Source: Ectobacillus funiculus (GTDB taxonomy: Bacteria > Bacillota > Bacilli > Bacillales > Bacillaceae_G). Taken from it: 64,000 nt of DNA. Below, one piece after another: positions 35,933-45,029 of the stretch (position 1 is the stretch's first letter; the number at the start of each line of letters is the position of its first letter). The notes below the pieces were generated by a model, which saw nothing but the letters and a program-made list of their open reading frames with translations, had not been told where the DNA came from and did not search any database. The DNA is taken from assembly GCF_004138295.1 (NCBI RefSeq), contig NZ_SCFM01000002.1:62001-126000 (forward strand), given 5' to 3'. The position numbers were made by a program, and so were the translations under genes.

Positions 35933-36075
35933 TCCATAGAATAGCAGAGGTTGGTTTTCAGGAAAGTTGCAATCTTTGGTAGCAATGAAGTAAGTCTACA
36001 GGAAGATATAGGGGAACTATATTGGTTTATACCTATTATCAGAACGGATGTTGACAGGTTAAATGAGTAACATTA
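35933..36075 (+). repeat. Dispersed repeat, copy R4
   Basis: Front CATAGAATAGCAGAGGTTGG and core ACCTATTATCAGAACGGATG, then TTAAATGAGTAACATT. It lies about 60 bp after R3 in the same orientation, giving a near-tandem pair. Confidence 0.75.
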
Positions 36076-36371
36076 AGTTAAATACTTCAGGGAGGCAATC
36101 TAATGTTTTGGATTGCTTTTTAGCCATTGCCCAAGCAAAGAATAATAGCATGGCATTTATGATTAATTAAAGTCGTTCCTTTATTTTTAGGCTCTGTTTA
36201 AAGAATGGTGTTGATTTTCTTGTTAAACGTGCAGGTTAGTACAATGGCAATGTTGTATATTTATCTTTCGCTTTTGGTAAGTATTAAGCTGTATGAATAA
36301 CTAAATGGTAATGAACTAAACTCCTTTTCTAGGCATAAGTTAACAAAGAAGACCTTGAGAGGAGACGAAAA
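36076..36371. other. Spacer upstream of the SDR gene
   Basis: 296 bp without a recognised gene. GGCTCTGTTTAAAGAATGG near 36190 has the look of an insertion-sequence end but no partner was found. GAGAGGAG precedes the SDR start at 36372. Confidence 0.35.
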
Positions 36372-37259
36372 ATGAAACAGCAACAATACGTAATAAGAAC
36401 AGAAGAGATACCTGTTCAATTCCCTCCTCAACATCAGCCATTTCATCCAGGATTTGAATGGTTGATGGTACCAAGACCTATTTCAGAAATCGGAACCTAT
36501 CGAGCAGCAGGCAAATTACAGGGAAAAGTAGCGATCATTTCGGGTGGAGATAGCGGTATTGGAAGAGCAGTTGCGTATGCATTTGCTAAGGAAGGGGCAA
36601 ATATTGTTATTGCATACTTAAATGAGCATATTGATGCATTAGAAACGAAACAGCGTGTTGAGCAACTAGGACAACGTTGCCTTGCCATTGCTGGAGACTT
36701 AGGACAAGAAAAAACAAGCCATCAAGTGGTCCAGCAAACCTTACATGCGTTTGGTAAAATAGATATTATTGTAAATAACTGCGCGGAATCTTTCCCGAAA
36801 GAACGAATAACGGAAATTACCGGTGAGCAGCTTCTACGAGTTTTTCAATCTAATGTTTTTTCTTTTTTTTATTTAACGAAGGCCGCTTTACCCTATTTAA
36901 GACAAGGTAGTTCGATTATAAATACGGGATCAGCATCTGCATACGAAGGACAGCGGGGAAATCTTGATTACTCTACATCAAAGGGGGCCGTTATTACATT
37001 TACCCGATCACTAGCCCTCGACTTAATTAATGATGGAATTCGTGTAAATGGTGTTTCGCCAGGGCCGGTTTGGACACCAATCATACCTTCAAGTTTTCCT
37101 GCTGAACAAATGATGAGTTTTGGGTATGGGGCACCAATGAAGCGAGCTGGTCAGCCGTATGAACTTGCCCCAGCGTATGTGTACTTAGCCAGTGATGATT
37201 CGAGTTATGTCACTGGCCAAATAATCCATGTCAATGGGGGGATGAGAACAAGCAGTTAA
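36372..37259 (+). CDS. Short-chain dehydrogenase/reductase (YhdF/YhxD-type)
   Basis: A 295-aa SDR oxidoreductase using NAD(P). An N-terminal extension of about 50 residues (PPQHQPFHPGFEWLM) is typical of the general-stress SDR group in Bacillales. The cofactor loop SGGDSGIGRAVA lies near residue 57, the NNxA position reads NNCAE, the catalytic Ser is in INTGSASAY, YxxxK in DYSTSKGAV, and the tail is VTGQIIHVNGGM. Cys in the NNxA position is unusual but compatible. GAGAGGAGACG precedes the ATG. Substrate not predictable. Confidence 0.92.
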   Translation: MKQQQYVIRTEEIPVQFPPQHQPFHPGFEWLMVPRPISEIGTYRAAGKLQGKVAIISGGDSGIGRAVAYAFAKEGANIVIAYLNEHIDALETKQRVEQLGQRCLAIAGDLGQEKTSHQVVQQTLHAFGKIDIIVNNCAESFPKERITEITGEQLLRVFQSNVFSFFYLTKAALPYLRQGSSIINTGSASAYEGQRGNLDYSTSKGAVITFTRSLALDLINDGIRVNGVSPGPVWTPIIPSSFPAEQMMSFGYGAPMKRAGQPYELAPAYVYLASDDSSYVTGQIIHVNGGMRTSS

Positions 37260-37326
37260 AGATGCCGGAAAAGGATGATGAAAGCTTTGGATTTGATTCA
37301 ATAAGTTAGACAAAAAAAGGGGGATT

Positions 37327-37494
37327 ATGTTGCCTTTTGAGTTTGACCAGCGAAAGCTTGGGGAGTCAGCGCTTAGTAAGGGGATAGAGGTTCTAACTGA
37401 GATAGGGAGGGAAAACAAAACACAAACGGAGTTTGTCAGGAAGTATTCTGTATTGATTTCGTATCTATGCGGAATTTATCTCGTTATTTTATAG
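37327..37494 (+). CDS. Possible small protein (55 aa)
   Basis: A 55-codon ORF starting MLPFEFDQRKLGESALSKG and ending with a hydrophobic SYLCGIYLVIL tail. AAGGGGG is only 3 nt before the ATG, which is short spacing. It has no recognised family. The tail could insert into the membrane. Kept as a low-confidence gene. Confidence 0.3.
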   Translation: MLPFEFDQRKLGESALSKGIEVLTEIGRENKTQTEFVRKYSVLISYLCGIYLVIL

Positions 37495-37587
37495 TGAGTA
37501 ACTATGGAAACGAAGATGTCCATGCGACGAGTACTTGAGCCGCATGGTTTTTTTATGGCAAAAAGTCCGATTTTCCAGGTTGCTTTT

Positions 37588-37635
37588 TACCTATTAAGCA
37601 AACAGATGTTGAAAAGTTGAATAAGTAACATTGGA
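37588..37635 (+). repeat. Dispersed repeat, copy R5 (core only)
   Basis: ACCTATTAAGCAAACAGATG followed by TTGAAAAGTTGAATAAGTAACATTGG-type tail; aligned to R1-R4 over about 48 bp with several substitutions. Confidence 0.6.
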
Positions 37636-37670
37636 TCGAAAATAAGGGGGATTTAATCAAGTTAGCATAA

Positions 37671-37708
37671 AGAATAAGAAGCTCCCTAATAAGGAAACTT
37701 CTTATTCT
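37671..37708 (-). terminator. Hairpin at the 3' end of the small minus-strand ORF
   Basis: AGAATAAGAAG (37671-37681) pairs with CTTCTTATTCT (37698-37708), with CTCC/GGA continuing inward. It overlaps the stop codon of the ORF at 37702-37833 and could end that short transcript. Confidence 0.65.
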
Positions 37709-37833
37709 TCCTCTTTTGCTACGCGTACTGTAACTACTTGGATTTTTTTAGGTAGCACAGCGGGTTCATCGTCGTTTGCTGGTGCAAAAACAAACAGAAT
37801 TACAGCTAAAACTGCCGATACGATGGAATGCAA
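37702..37833 (-). CDS. Small secreted or membrane peptide (43 aa), TTG start
   Basis: On the minus strand, TTG 37833 is preceded by AAGGGGG at 8-nt spacing. The peptide starts MHSIVSAVLAVILFVFAPAN, a compact signal/anchor, and continues DDEPAVLPKKIQVVTVRV before KEEE. A terminator hairpin overlaps its stop. No family recognised. It is similar in layout to small Bacillus membrane peptides, and support comes only from initiation and termination signals. Confidence 0.45.
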   Translation of the reverse strand: MHSIVSAVLAVILFVFAPANDDEPAVLPKKIQVVTVRVAKEEE

Positions 37834-37967
37834 GCATATATCCCCCTTTTCGATACCACGCTAGTCTTTGGAAACTAACGGGTCTGGTAGGTAGGGTTCA
37901 ACTGAATGCAGAAGTAAATGTTATTTTTTAACACATTCCAAGACCTAACCAGACATTTATACAACAT

Positions 37968-38276
37968 ATGAATAGGAATAGCAGGGTGTTCTTCTACATA
38001 GCGATCAAGGATTTCGGTACATTTTTCGCTCGTATCTCCACATTCTCCATCAACATTACACCGAGCATATCCAGAAAAGGAAAATGCTTAGATAACGCTT
38101 GTGTTGAGAGCTTCTTTGGACACTTCAAGTCAGAACTGTTTCACCTCCGTCATTTTTGTACAAAACGGGAGGTTATTTGTGCTGTTCAAAAATATATCCG
38201 ATTTTACAATACAGAACGGTTTCAGGTAAAGCTAAATAACCTGACTCCGGTTGAGTACCATCGTCAGGCTGCTTAA
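37968..38276 (+). pseudogene. IS3-family transposase fragment (C-terminal integrase part)
   Basis: The diagnostic segment SRKGKCLDNACVESFFGHFKSE, broken here as SRKGKCLDNA and SFFGHFKSE, matches the C-terminal catalytic region of IS3/IS150 OrfB, followed by YIRFYNTERFQ and LTPVEYHRQ. The N-terminal half and OrfA are missing, and the first 30 residues do not look like transposase. A partial inverted repeat GGTCTGGTAGGT/ACCTAACCAGAC lies just upstream (37881-37954). It is an inactive remnant. Confidence 0.85.
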
Positions 38277-38364
38277 ACAGTGTAATTGAGCATAGGGCTT
38301 TTTTTCTGTGTCTACTTGACAGGGGTAAGATCATAGAACCCAAATGGATCAACCGTAGTTTTCG

Positions 38365-38783
38365 TTACTCACTATGTGAATCGAGCTTGTATTCCTTAAT
38401 TTTATTGTATAGGGTTGCCCTGGATATACCGAGCAGCTTGGCCGCTGCACTCTTATTATTTCCATATGTTTTACGTAACGCTTCCTCAATCATGAAAGCT
38501 TCTTCATTTGTAGACACACGTTCTTTATGCAATGTCTCGTCCTGGGCAGCCCTCATTTAAAATACGATGTAACACGATATCCTCCACGTGAAAATATTCT
38601 CCAATCTTTCGGCCGAGAATATTTTCTCGCTTGATTCCATAAGTCCCTTCGGCAGTAGCATTCCAACAAATTACTTTCCCTTCTTGATCTCCAGCTGTCA
38701 CGGCATCATTAACTGTTTCTGCTAATGTGTGAAAATAGGCGGTTATTTAATCTGCAAGTTTTGAATCCACTCGTCTAATCTAG
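38365..38783 (-). pseudogene. Internally deleted copy of the NtrC-like regulator at 47814
   Basis: The left part encodes the Fis-type HTH tail (KSAAAKLLGISRATLYNKIK) almost identical to the C-terminus of the regulator at 47814-49541. The right part (about 38553-38783) is nearly identical DNA to the PAS-domain region at about 48977-49215. The join at about 38553 removes about 970 bp including the whole AAA+ domain. One extra codon (NN for N) and a TAA replacing coding sequence also occur. It lies upstream of the first rocA, mirroring the regulator next to the second. Confidence 0.88.
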
Positions 38784-38920
38784 TCGTAACAAAAATTAGA
38801 CACCTTTGTTCTTTGTAATCTAGTTTTTAACTATAAAATGATTTGTTTGTTAGAAAATATAACGAAAAAATGTACAAAAAAATAGTATGTATTATAATTC
38901 GATTAAACAGATTCACACAT

Positions 38921-38981
38921 TTGTTTAATTCAAACAATTATTTTTACAATATTGACACTTTTGTAAACGTGGTTGTATAAT
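38921..38981 (+). promoter_or_regulatory. Sigma-A promoter and upstream dyad of the first rocA
   Basis: TTGACA at 38952-38957 and TATAAT at 38976-38981, 18-bp spacing. Fifteen bp upstream is a dyad TTGTTT-AATTC-AAACAA (38921-38937), related to dyads before gabP and the second rocA. The leader to the start codon is about 165 nt. No -24/-12 sequence was found. Confidence 0.65.
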
Positions 38982-39151
38982 GATTTTACAAATAAATCTG
39001 AAAATTATATCTTATTTAAATTTTCGGAAATACAGGAAAAAGGAGGTTTTAGTGAGAAATATGTTTCAAAATTTAGGAAAGAATCAATCAGCAAATGTTT
39101 GGTTTGTAATGAAGAATCTATTAAAAAAATAATTTTATATAAAGGAGTTAT

Positions 39152-40729
39152 ATGAATATGATAACTATTAATCAAGTATCCCCTTTTGTTAATGAACCTT
39201 TCACTGATTTTACAATCGACACAAACAAACAAGCCATGCAAACAGCTCTCGCAGCAGTGAAAAAAGAGCTTGGTCAACAGTACCCGCTATATATTGGCGG
39301 TAAACAGATACTTACGGAGGAGCAAATTACTTCCATTAACCCAGGGAATGTAAATGAGGTGGTCGGTTATGTGAGCAAAGCGACCCAGCCGTTAGCGGAA
39401 CAAGCTATGCAGGAAGCGTTAAGAACATTTGAAACTTGGAAGAACGTTTCTCCGGCGGAACGTGCAGGGTACTTATTTAGAGCAGCTGATGTAATGCGTC
39501 AGCGTAAACATGAATTCTCTGCATTACTTGTATATGAAGCAGGGAAGAATTGGGCTGAGGCAGATGCTGATACAGCTGAAGCTATTGATTTTATGGAATT
39601 TTATGCTCGAGAGATGATACGTTTGAGCGAAACTAACATTCACCATCCTCTGACTAAAATTGAAGGGGAAAATAATCAAATTACATATATTCCCCTTGGA
39701 GTAGGGATTATCATCTCACCGTTTAACTTTCCACTAGCAATTATGGCTGGAACAACAGTGGCAGCGATTGTTTCAGGAAATACAGTAATCTTAAAGCCAG
39801 CAGACTCTACACCAGTCATTGCAGCAAAGTTTGTTCAACTAATGAAAGAAGTAGGCCTTCCAGCAGGGGTGCTGAACTTTATTCCTGGAAACGGGGCAGA
39901 AATCGGCGAATACCTTGTTGAACATCCAAAAACCCGCTTTATCTCATTTACAGGCTCTCGTGAAGTTGGATGCCGAATTTATGAGCGTGCGTCAAAAGTT
40001 CAACCGGACCAAATCTGGTTAAAGCGTGTCATTGCTGAAATGGGCGGAAAAGACGGCGTTGTGGTTGATGAGACAGCGGATTTAGATGCAGCTGCAGCAG
40101 CAATAGTCGCGTCTGCCTTCGGCTTCCAAGGACAAAAGTGCTCGGCTGGTTCTAGAGCGATCATAGTCGCATCTGTTTACGATGAAGTGGTGGCAAAGGT
40201 AATAGAATTAACGAAGAAGCTACAGGTAGGACTACCTGAGAATAATGCTCCAATCGGCCCGGTTATTGATCAAAAATCACTAGATAAAATTTTAAAATAC
40301 ATTGAAATCGGCAAGAAAGAAGGAAAACTGCTGGTGGGCGGATCCCGAGCGGAAGGTAATGGCTTCTATATTGAGCCTACTGTTTTTGTAGATGTTGACC
40401 CAAAAGCTCGCATTATGCAAGAAGAGGTATTCGGCCCTGTTCTTGCAATAGCTAAAGTAGCAAACTGGAAAACAGCTATTGAGGTTTATAATGATACGGA
40501 CTATGGCTTAACGGGTGCCTACTTCTCACAAAATGAAGAACGAATTGCCTACACTTTAGAAAACATGCATTGCGGAAACCTTTATATTAATAAAAAGTGT
40601 ACAGGAGCATTAGTTGGAGCGCATCCATTTGGCGGTTTTAACATGTCTGGAACAGATTCCAAAGCAGGTGGATATGATTACTTACTATTATTCACTCAAG
40701 CGAAGCTAACGTCTCGAAAAATATATTAA
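39152..40729 (+). CDS. rocA: 1-pyrroline-5-carboxylate dehydrogenase, copy 1
   Basis: A 525-aa NAD-dependent aldehyde dehydrogenase oxidising P5C/glutamate semialdehyde to glutamate. The N-terminus VNEPFTDF matches Bacillus RocA/PutC. Motifs are [14 protein letters not shown], the Rossmann FTGSREVG, the general base Glu in AEMGGKDG and the catalytic Cys in [13 protein letters not shown] near residue 330. ATG 39158 (10 nt from GGAG) is an alternative to ATG 39152 (4 nt). It is paralogous to the gene at 45030. Single gene with its own terminator. Confidence 0.94.
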   Translation: MNMITINQVSPFVNEPFTDFTIDTNKQAMQTALAAVKKELGQQYPLYIGGKQILTEEQITSINPGNVNEVVGYVSKATQPLAEQAMQEALRTFETWKNVSPAERAGYLFRAADVMRQRKHEFSALLVYEAGKNWAEADADTAEAIDFMEFYAREMIRLSETNIHHPLTKIEGENNQITYIPLGVGIIISPFNFPLAIMAGTTVAAIVSGNTVILKPADSTPVIAAKFVQLMKEVGLPAGVLNFIPGNGAEIGEYLVEHPKTRFISFTGSREVGCRIYERASKVQPDQIWLKRVIAEMGGKDGVVVDETADLDAAAAAIVASAFGFQGQKCSAGSRAIIVASVYDEVVAKVIELTKKLQVGLPENNAPIGPVIDQKSLDKILKYIEIGKKEGKLLVGGSRAEGNGFYIEPTVFVDVDPKARIMQEEVFGPVLAIAKVANWKTAIEVYNDTDYGLTGAYFSQNEERIAYTLENMHCGNLYINKKCTGALVGAHPFGGFNMSGTDSKAGGYDYLLLFTQAKLTSRKIY

Positions 40730-40734
40730 GATGA

Positions 40735-40764
40735 AAAGCCCTCTTCAAATGAGGGCTTTCTATA
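40735..40764 (+). terminator. Terminator after first rocA
   Basis: AAAGCCCTC (40735-40743) pairs with GAGGGCTTT (40751-40759), loop TTCAAAT. Only a short T tract follows. Confidence 0.8.
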
Positions 40765-40979
40765 AAAGTTATGAAATGATACCAAGATTTATAATGAGTT
40801 TACTTACAATCTATGTCGGTAGTCTTTGAATACCAAAGCCCTGCAGTAATACGGAAAGAAACTTTGAGAAATATAAGTTATTTGCTTAATAGGTGCATAG
40901 CACCTATTAAGTCATTCAAAGGTATAAAAAGTAGTATCGCGTAAGTTCTACAAACTAAATTATGCGGGGGATAAATAGA

Positions 40980-42278
40980 GTGGGATCTATAATGAGCATG
41001 ACACAATATAAAGTAAGAGAAGAAAATCAGAAAAAGAAGGAACAGTTGAATATTTTAGAAAATACGCAACAAGTGATTCGTACAGCCCTTACAAATATGG
41101 GGTATGAACAGGAGGTATATGAGCTATTAAAGGAACCTCTTAGATTGTTGACTGTTCGGATCCCTGTCAGAATGGATGATGGTTCTGTTAAAGTATTTAC
41201 AGGATACCGTGCGCAGCATAATGATGCAATTGGACCAACAAAAGGAGGGATTCGTTTCCATCCAGCTGTAACAGAGGAGGAAGTAAAAGCTCTTTCTATG
41301 TGGATGAGTATTAAATGCGGGATTACCGGTCTTCCTTATGGAGGAGGAAAGGGAGGTATTCAGTGTGATCCGAGAGAGATGTCGCTCCGGGAATTAGAGC
41401 GGTTAAGTCGCGGCTACGTTCGTGCTGTCAGTCAAATTGTTGGACCGACGAAGGATATTCCAGCTCCTGATGTATTCACGAATTCACAAATTATGGCATG
41501 GATGATGGATGAGTATAGCCGGATCCGTGAATTTGATTCCCCTGGATTTATCACAGGAAAACCACTAGTGTTAGGAGGCTCTGTTGGAAGGGAATCTTCT
41601 ACTGCTAAAGGTGTGATTATAACGATGAAAGAAGCTGCAAAAGTGAAAGGATTGGAAATAAGGGGATCAAAAGTAATTATCCAAGGATTTGGAAATGCGG
41701 GCAGTTTTCTCGCGAAGTTCCTTCATGATGAAGGAGCGAAAGTTGTTGGGATTTCAGATGCGTATGGCGCGTTATATGACCCGGATGGTCTAGATATTGA
41801 TTACTTATTAGATAAGCGAGATTCATTTGGAACTGTTACAAGGTTGTTTTCAAGTAGAATTACCAATCAAGAGCTATTAATACAACCATGTGATATTTTA
41901 GTGCCTGCAGCACTCGAAAACCAAATTACAGAAGAAAATGCGGCAGACATTCAGGCGCAGATTATAGTAGAGGCAGCTAATGGGCCTACAACATTAAAAG
42001 CCACTGAAATCTTGACTGAAAGAGGCGTATTAATCGTTCCGGATGTGCTGGCAAACTCCGGTGGTGTCATTGTTTCTTATTTTGAGTGGGTGCAAAATAA
42101 CCAAGGCTATTACTGGACAGAAGAAGAAGTAGACAACAAACTGAAAGCCATCTTAACTGCGTCTTTTTTACAAGTGCATCAAACAGCAATTACTCAAGCA
42201 GCTGATATGAGGTTAGCGGCGTACATTGTTGGATTGAAGAAAATGGTAGAAGCTTCTAAGTATAGAGGGTGGATATAA
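40980..42278 (+). CDS. NAD-specific glutamate dehydrogenase (RocG/GudB type)
   Basis: A 432-aa dehydrogenase converting glutamate to 2-oxoglutarate and ammonia. GTG 40980 sits 9 nt after GGGGG and was preferred to ATG 40962, which lies inside the ribosome-binding region; ATG 40992 is also possible. Motifs are PTKGGIRFHP, the catalytic Lys in LPYGGGKGGIQCDP, PAPDVFTNSQ, the NAD loop QGFGNAGSF and VEAANGPTT. Placed after rocA it completes proline/arginine carbon use. RocG and GudB cannot be told apart here. Confidence 0.93.
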   Translation: MGSIMSMTQYKVREENQKKKEQLNILENTQQVIRTALTNMGYEQEVYELLKEPLRLLTVRIPVRMDDGSVKVFTGYRAQHNDAIGPTKGGIRFHPAVTEEEVKALSMWMSIKCGITGLPYGGGKGGIQCDPREMSLRELERLSRGYVRAVSQIVGPTKDIPAPDVFTNSQIMAWMMDEYSRIREFDSPGFITGKPLVLGGSVGRESSTAKGVIITMKEAAKVKGLEIRGSKVIIQGFGNAGSFLAKFLHDEGAKVVGISDAYGALYDPDGLDIDYLLDKRDSFGTVTRLFSSRITNQELLIQPCDILVPAALENQITEENAADIQAQIIVEAANGPTTLKATEILTERGVLIVPDVLANSGGVIVSYFEWVQNNQGYYWTEEEVDNKLKAILTASFLQVHQTAITQAADMRLAAYIVGLKKMVEASKYRGWI

Positions 42279-42496
42279 TTCTACTAAGACTAAATTTTTT
42301 AATTAGAAAATGTGAGGATATAGCCTGGGATTTGTAAACTCAATCATGTAAGGAAATTCGTTTCCAGTAAAAAGAAGTCCGCGAAGCAGGAAACTTCCAT
42401 TTCACGCCGTGGGAGCAGGTAAGTGGGAGTTGTTTCATTGGCTGGATATGGAATAGAACCAAGGGCTAACAAAGGTGTACAAATTAATACATTGTA
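42279..42496. other. Spacer after glutamate dehydrogenase
   Basis: About 218 bp before the gabP control region. An imperfect inverted arrangement around 42355-42400 (GGAAATTCGTTTCC and GGAAACTTCCATTTC) could be the gdh terminator, but no U tract is clear. Confidence 0.35.
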
Positions 42497-42531
42497 TTGA
42501 CAAAATTGAACAAATTTTTATACAATTTGTT
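42497..42531 (+). promoter_or_regulatory. gabP promoter with overlapping operator dyad
   Basis: TTGACA at 42497-42502 is followed after 16 bp by TATACA. A perfect dyad AACAAATT (42509-42516) - 7 bp - AATTTGTT (42524-42531) covers the spacer and -10. A near match precedes the second rocA. The long leader to the gene start is about 255 nt. Confidence 0.6.
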
Positions 42532-42786
42532 TGCAATATATATTCAAAAGATTTCAAACTTGCAAAATTTAAGGGACATTAAATCTTCTATTCCGTGTTT
42601 CAATTGAGTTTATCAGCGATTTATCTAATAAGCGGATTAGACAAAGGAGGAATTTCGATAGCTTTCGGATGTGTTACTTGAAAAAAATGAAAGGGTTTTC
42701 ACGGTCTTTTTTCCTATGCTAAGCAAATGAAGCAGCTTTGGTTATTGTTTGATATTATGTTTTCTATAATAGAGGAGGGACAGGAT

Positions 42787-44196
42787 ATGAATCATCACCA
42801 AACGGAATTAAAGAAAGAGTTAAAAGTTCGCCATATTACCATGATTTCTCTGGGAGGAATCATTGGTGCTGGATTATTTGTAGGGAGTGGATCCTTAATA
42901 AATATGGCAGGACCGGCTTCTATCTTCTCCTATGCGCTGGCAGGACTACTTGTGGTTTTGGTCATGCGCATGCTGGGGGAAATGTCAATGATCAATCCAT
43001 CTAGTGGTTCTTTTGCCACGTATGCTCGGGAAGCACTAGGTCCGTGGGCTGGATACACAATCGGCTGGCTATATTGGTTTTTCTGGGTTATTGTCATTGC
43101 CGTTGAAGCAATCGCAGGAGCGAACATTATCCAGTACTGGTTTCCTTCCTTGCCTTCTTGGTCGGCTAGTCTTGTCCTTACCTTCTTATTAACTTTGACT
43201 AACGTGTATTCTGTTAAATCGTTTGGTGAGTTCGAGTATTGGTTCTCCCTTATTAAAGTGGTAAGCATTGTTTTATTTTTAATTCTGGGAGGGGCCATTA
43301 TATTCGGCTTCGTACCTGGTACAGAATCACCTGGGACTTCTAATCTTATACATAGAGGAGGATTTTTTCCAAACGGAATCAATTCTATATTGTTGGGAAT
43401 CACTCTCGTTATGTTCTCGTTTATGGGGAGTGAAATTGTAGCAACTGCAGCAGGAGAAACATCACATCCTGAAAAAGCCATTACTGTTGCGACAAACAGT
43501 GTTATTTATCGAATCTTAGTTTTCTATCTAGGTTCCATTTTAGTGTTAGTTACTATTCTTCCATGGGATTCTCATACTCTACTGAAAAATCCTTTTGTTT
43601 CCGTACTTGAACTTGTGAACATACCAGCTGCGGCCCAAATCATGAATTTTATTGTTCTAACAGCCGTCCTTTCTTGCTTGAATTCCGGTCTTTACACGAG
43701 TTCCCGTATGTTGTTTGCTATGGCACAAAATGGTGATGCTCCCCGTATGTTTTTTAAGGTCAACAAGAAGGGAGTGCCGCTTTATGCTATCCTGGGATGC
43801 ACTGTGATTTCGTATATTAGCGTGATATTCAATTACCTATCCCCGGATAAGATATTTCTCTTTTTGGTTAATGCTTCCGGAGGAGTAGCGCTTCTTGTTT
43901 ATCTGGTGATTGCCTTCTCCCAACTCCGTATGAGGAGAAAATATGAAAAAGAAAATCCTGAAGCACTGAAAATAAGAATGTGGTTATTTCCTTACTTGAC
44001 ATATGCCACAATCATTGCGATCACCAGTGTCTTTGTAGCGATGCCATTTATTGATTCAATGCGTTCACAATTCTTTTTAACCCTACTTATCGTTGTATTC
44101 GTTTTGGTTACCTACTTTGTCACTAAGAACAAACGATCAACAGATTTATTATCGGAGAAAAAGAAGCAAATGCCTCTTCAGTACAAAGCAAAGTAA
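42787..44196 (+). CDS. gabP: GABA permease
   Basis: A 469-aa APC-family transporter, the same length as B. subtilis GabP, which it closely resembles by eye: LKKELKVRHITMIS start, IIGAGLFVGSGS, IGWLYWFFWVIVIAVEAIAGA, NVYSVKSFGEFEYWFSLIKVV (each split here), FSFMGSEIVATAAGE and PAAAQIMNFIVLTAVLSCLNSG-type helix 8. ATG 42787 follows GGAGGG at normal spacing; the frame extends 20 codons upstream but without a site. It imports GABA and related amino acids. A decayed C-terminal copy exists at 53216. Confidence 0.93.
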   Translation: MNHHQTELKKELKVRHITMISLGGIIGAGLFVGSGSLINMAGPASIFSYALAGLLVVLVMRMLGEMSMINPSSGSFATYAREALGPWAGYTIGWLYWFFWVIVIAVEAIAGANIIQYWFPSLPSWSASLVLTFLLTLTNVYSVKSFGEFEYWFSLIKVVSIVLFLILGGAIIFGFVPGTESPGTSNLIHRGGFFPNGINSILLGITLVMFSFMGSEIVATAAGETSHPEKAITVATNSVIYRILVFYLGSILVLVTILPWDSHTLLKNPFVSVLELVNIPAAAQIMNFIVLTAVLSCLNSGLYTSSRMLFAMAQNGDAPRMFFKVNKKGVPLYAILGCTVISYISVIFNYLSPDKIFLFLVNASGGVALLVYLVIAFSQLRMRRKYEKENPEALKIRMWLFPYLTYATIIAITSVFVAMPFIDSMRSQFFLTLLIVVFVLVTYFVTKNKRSTDLLSEKKKQMPLQYKAK

Positions 44197-44232
44197 AGGG
44201 CTAAAATTTATCTTTTCACAGGAGATGTTTTT

Positions 44233-44394
44233 ATGTGGATAATCACTGTCTACTCAAAAGGAAACCACACTACCATGTTTGAATTTGACACAGAAGAAGA
44301 AGCGAGAGAAGTTTTTGAAAAACTCCAAGGTTGCAAAATTCTTACGGAAGTTGTTTGTTTTAATGATCCTTGTTTAGCTATAGCTGCTGTTTAA
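44233..44394 (+). CDS. Small hypothetical protein (53 aa) behind gabP
   Basis: A 53-codon ORF preceded by CAGGAGA 7 nt from ATG 44233. It starts MWIITVYSKGNHTTMFEF, continues DTEEEAREVFEKLQGCKIL and ends in CFNDPCLAIAAV. The layout of beta-strand, acidic helix and beta-strand suggests a compact folded domain. It lies 36 bp after gabP and before a terminator, so it is likely co-transcribed. No family name recognised. Confidence 0.7.
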   Translation: MWIITVYSKGNHTTMFEFDTEEEAREVFEKLQGCKILTEVVCFNDPCLAIAAV

Positions 44395-44468
44395 AAGTCA
44401 TACCATATTTGTTTCCTGGAAAGATAAAATGCTTAAAAATAGTAAAATATCTAGCACGCTGTTTTAAA

Positions 44469-44504
44469 AAACCCTCGAATGTAATAGTATTCGAGGGTTT
44501 TTTG
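44469..44504 (+). terminator. Terminator of the gabP operon
   Basis: ACCCTCGAAT (44471-44480) pairs with ATTCGAGGGT (44489-44498) and is flanked by A and T runs, so it can act in both directions. Confidence 0.9.
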
Positions 44505-45029
44505 TGTGCACCTGGCATGGATGCAAGTCTATAGGATACAGTTCTTTAATAATGTATTTGAACAATATTTATGTTAGGAAGTTTAATATGAATGTTTAGA
44601 AAAATAGTAAATTGTATAGAGTTTCATTGCATGAACAAAATTGTTTATAATTTGTTTTTTAATAAACGATTTTGTTTAAATAATATAAAATTAAACATTT
44701 TTTTAAAAAATAATATACAAAAGTGTAAAGAATGTTTATAATAGATTTATAAGGAATCAGAAAATTTAACATATTTAAAATTATGTAATAATTTTAAAGG
44801 AGGCGATATTGTGGCAGTACAATATTTTCACTAAAGCAGTATTAAAAATAAAGTAAGGACTAGCACAATGTGGTAAGTGATAGACACTTGTTTATTTTAG
44901 AATCATTACTGATTATTTTTAGTAGTTTAAGAAGAAATACTAAAATCGATTTTTTAGCTAGGTCTTTATTAGTTATAAAAATATAACGGGAAACAAAAAA
45001 CTATTATTTTACATAAGGGAGAGAGCCAC
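44505..45029 (+). promoter_or_regulatory. Long control region of the second rocA
   Basis: A 525-bp AT-rich region without a gene. AACAAAATT (44634-44642) with AATTTGTT (44649-44656) forms a dyad like the gabP operator with one inserted A, and TAAAC/GTTTA symmetry follows near 44663. TATAAT lies at 44737-44742 but its -35 is weak, which would fit an activated promoter. AAAGGAGG at 44797 is not followed by a start codon at useful distance. Confidence 0.5.

Noticed and set aside
35709-36075. CRISPR-like array from the R3/R4 repeats
   Set aside because: Only two long, imperfect copies with no regular short repeats or spacers and no cas genes.
38973-39155. 60-codon frame in the first rocA leader
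   Set aside because: It starts inside the -10 region of a good promoter and has no Shine-Dalgarno; it is more likely untranslated leader.
44797-44835. TGGCAGTACAATATT as a sigma-54 promoter for the second rocA
   Set aside because: The TTGC half is missing (TATT), so the -12 element is not supported.
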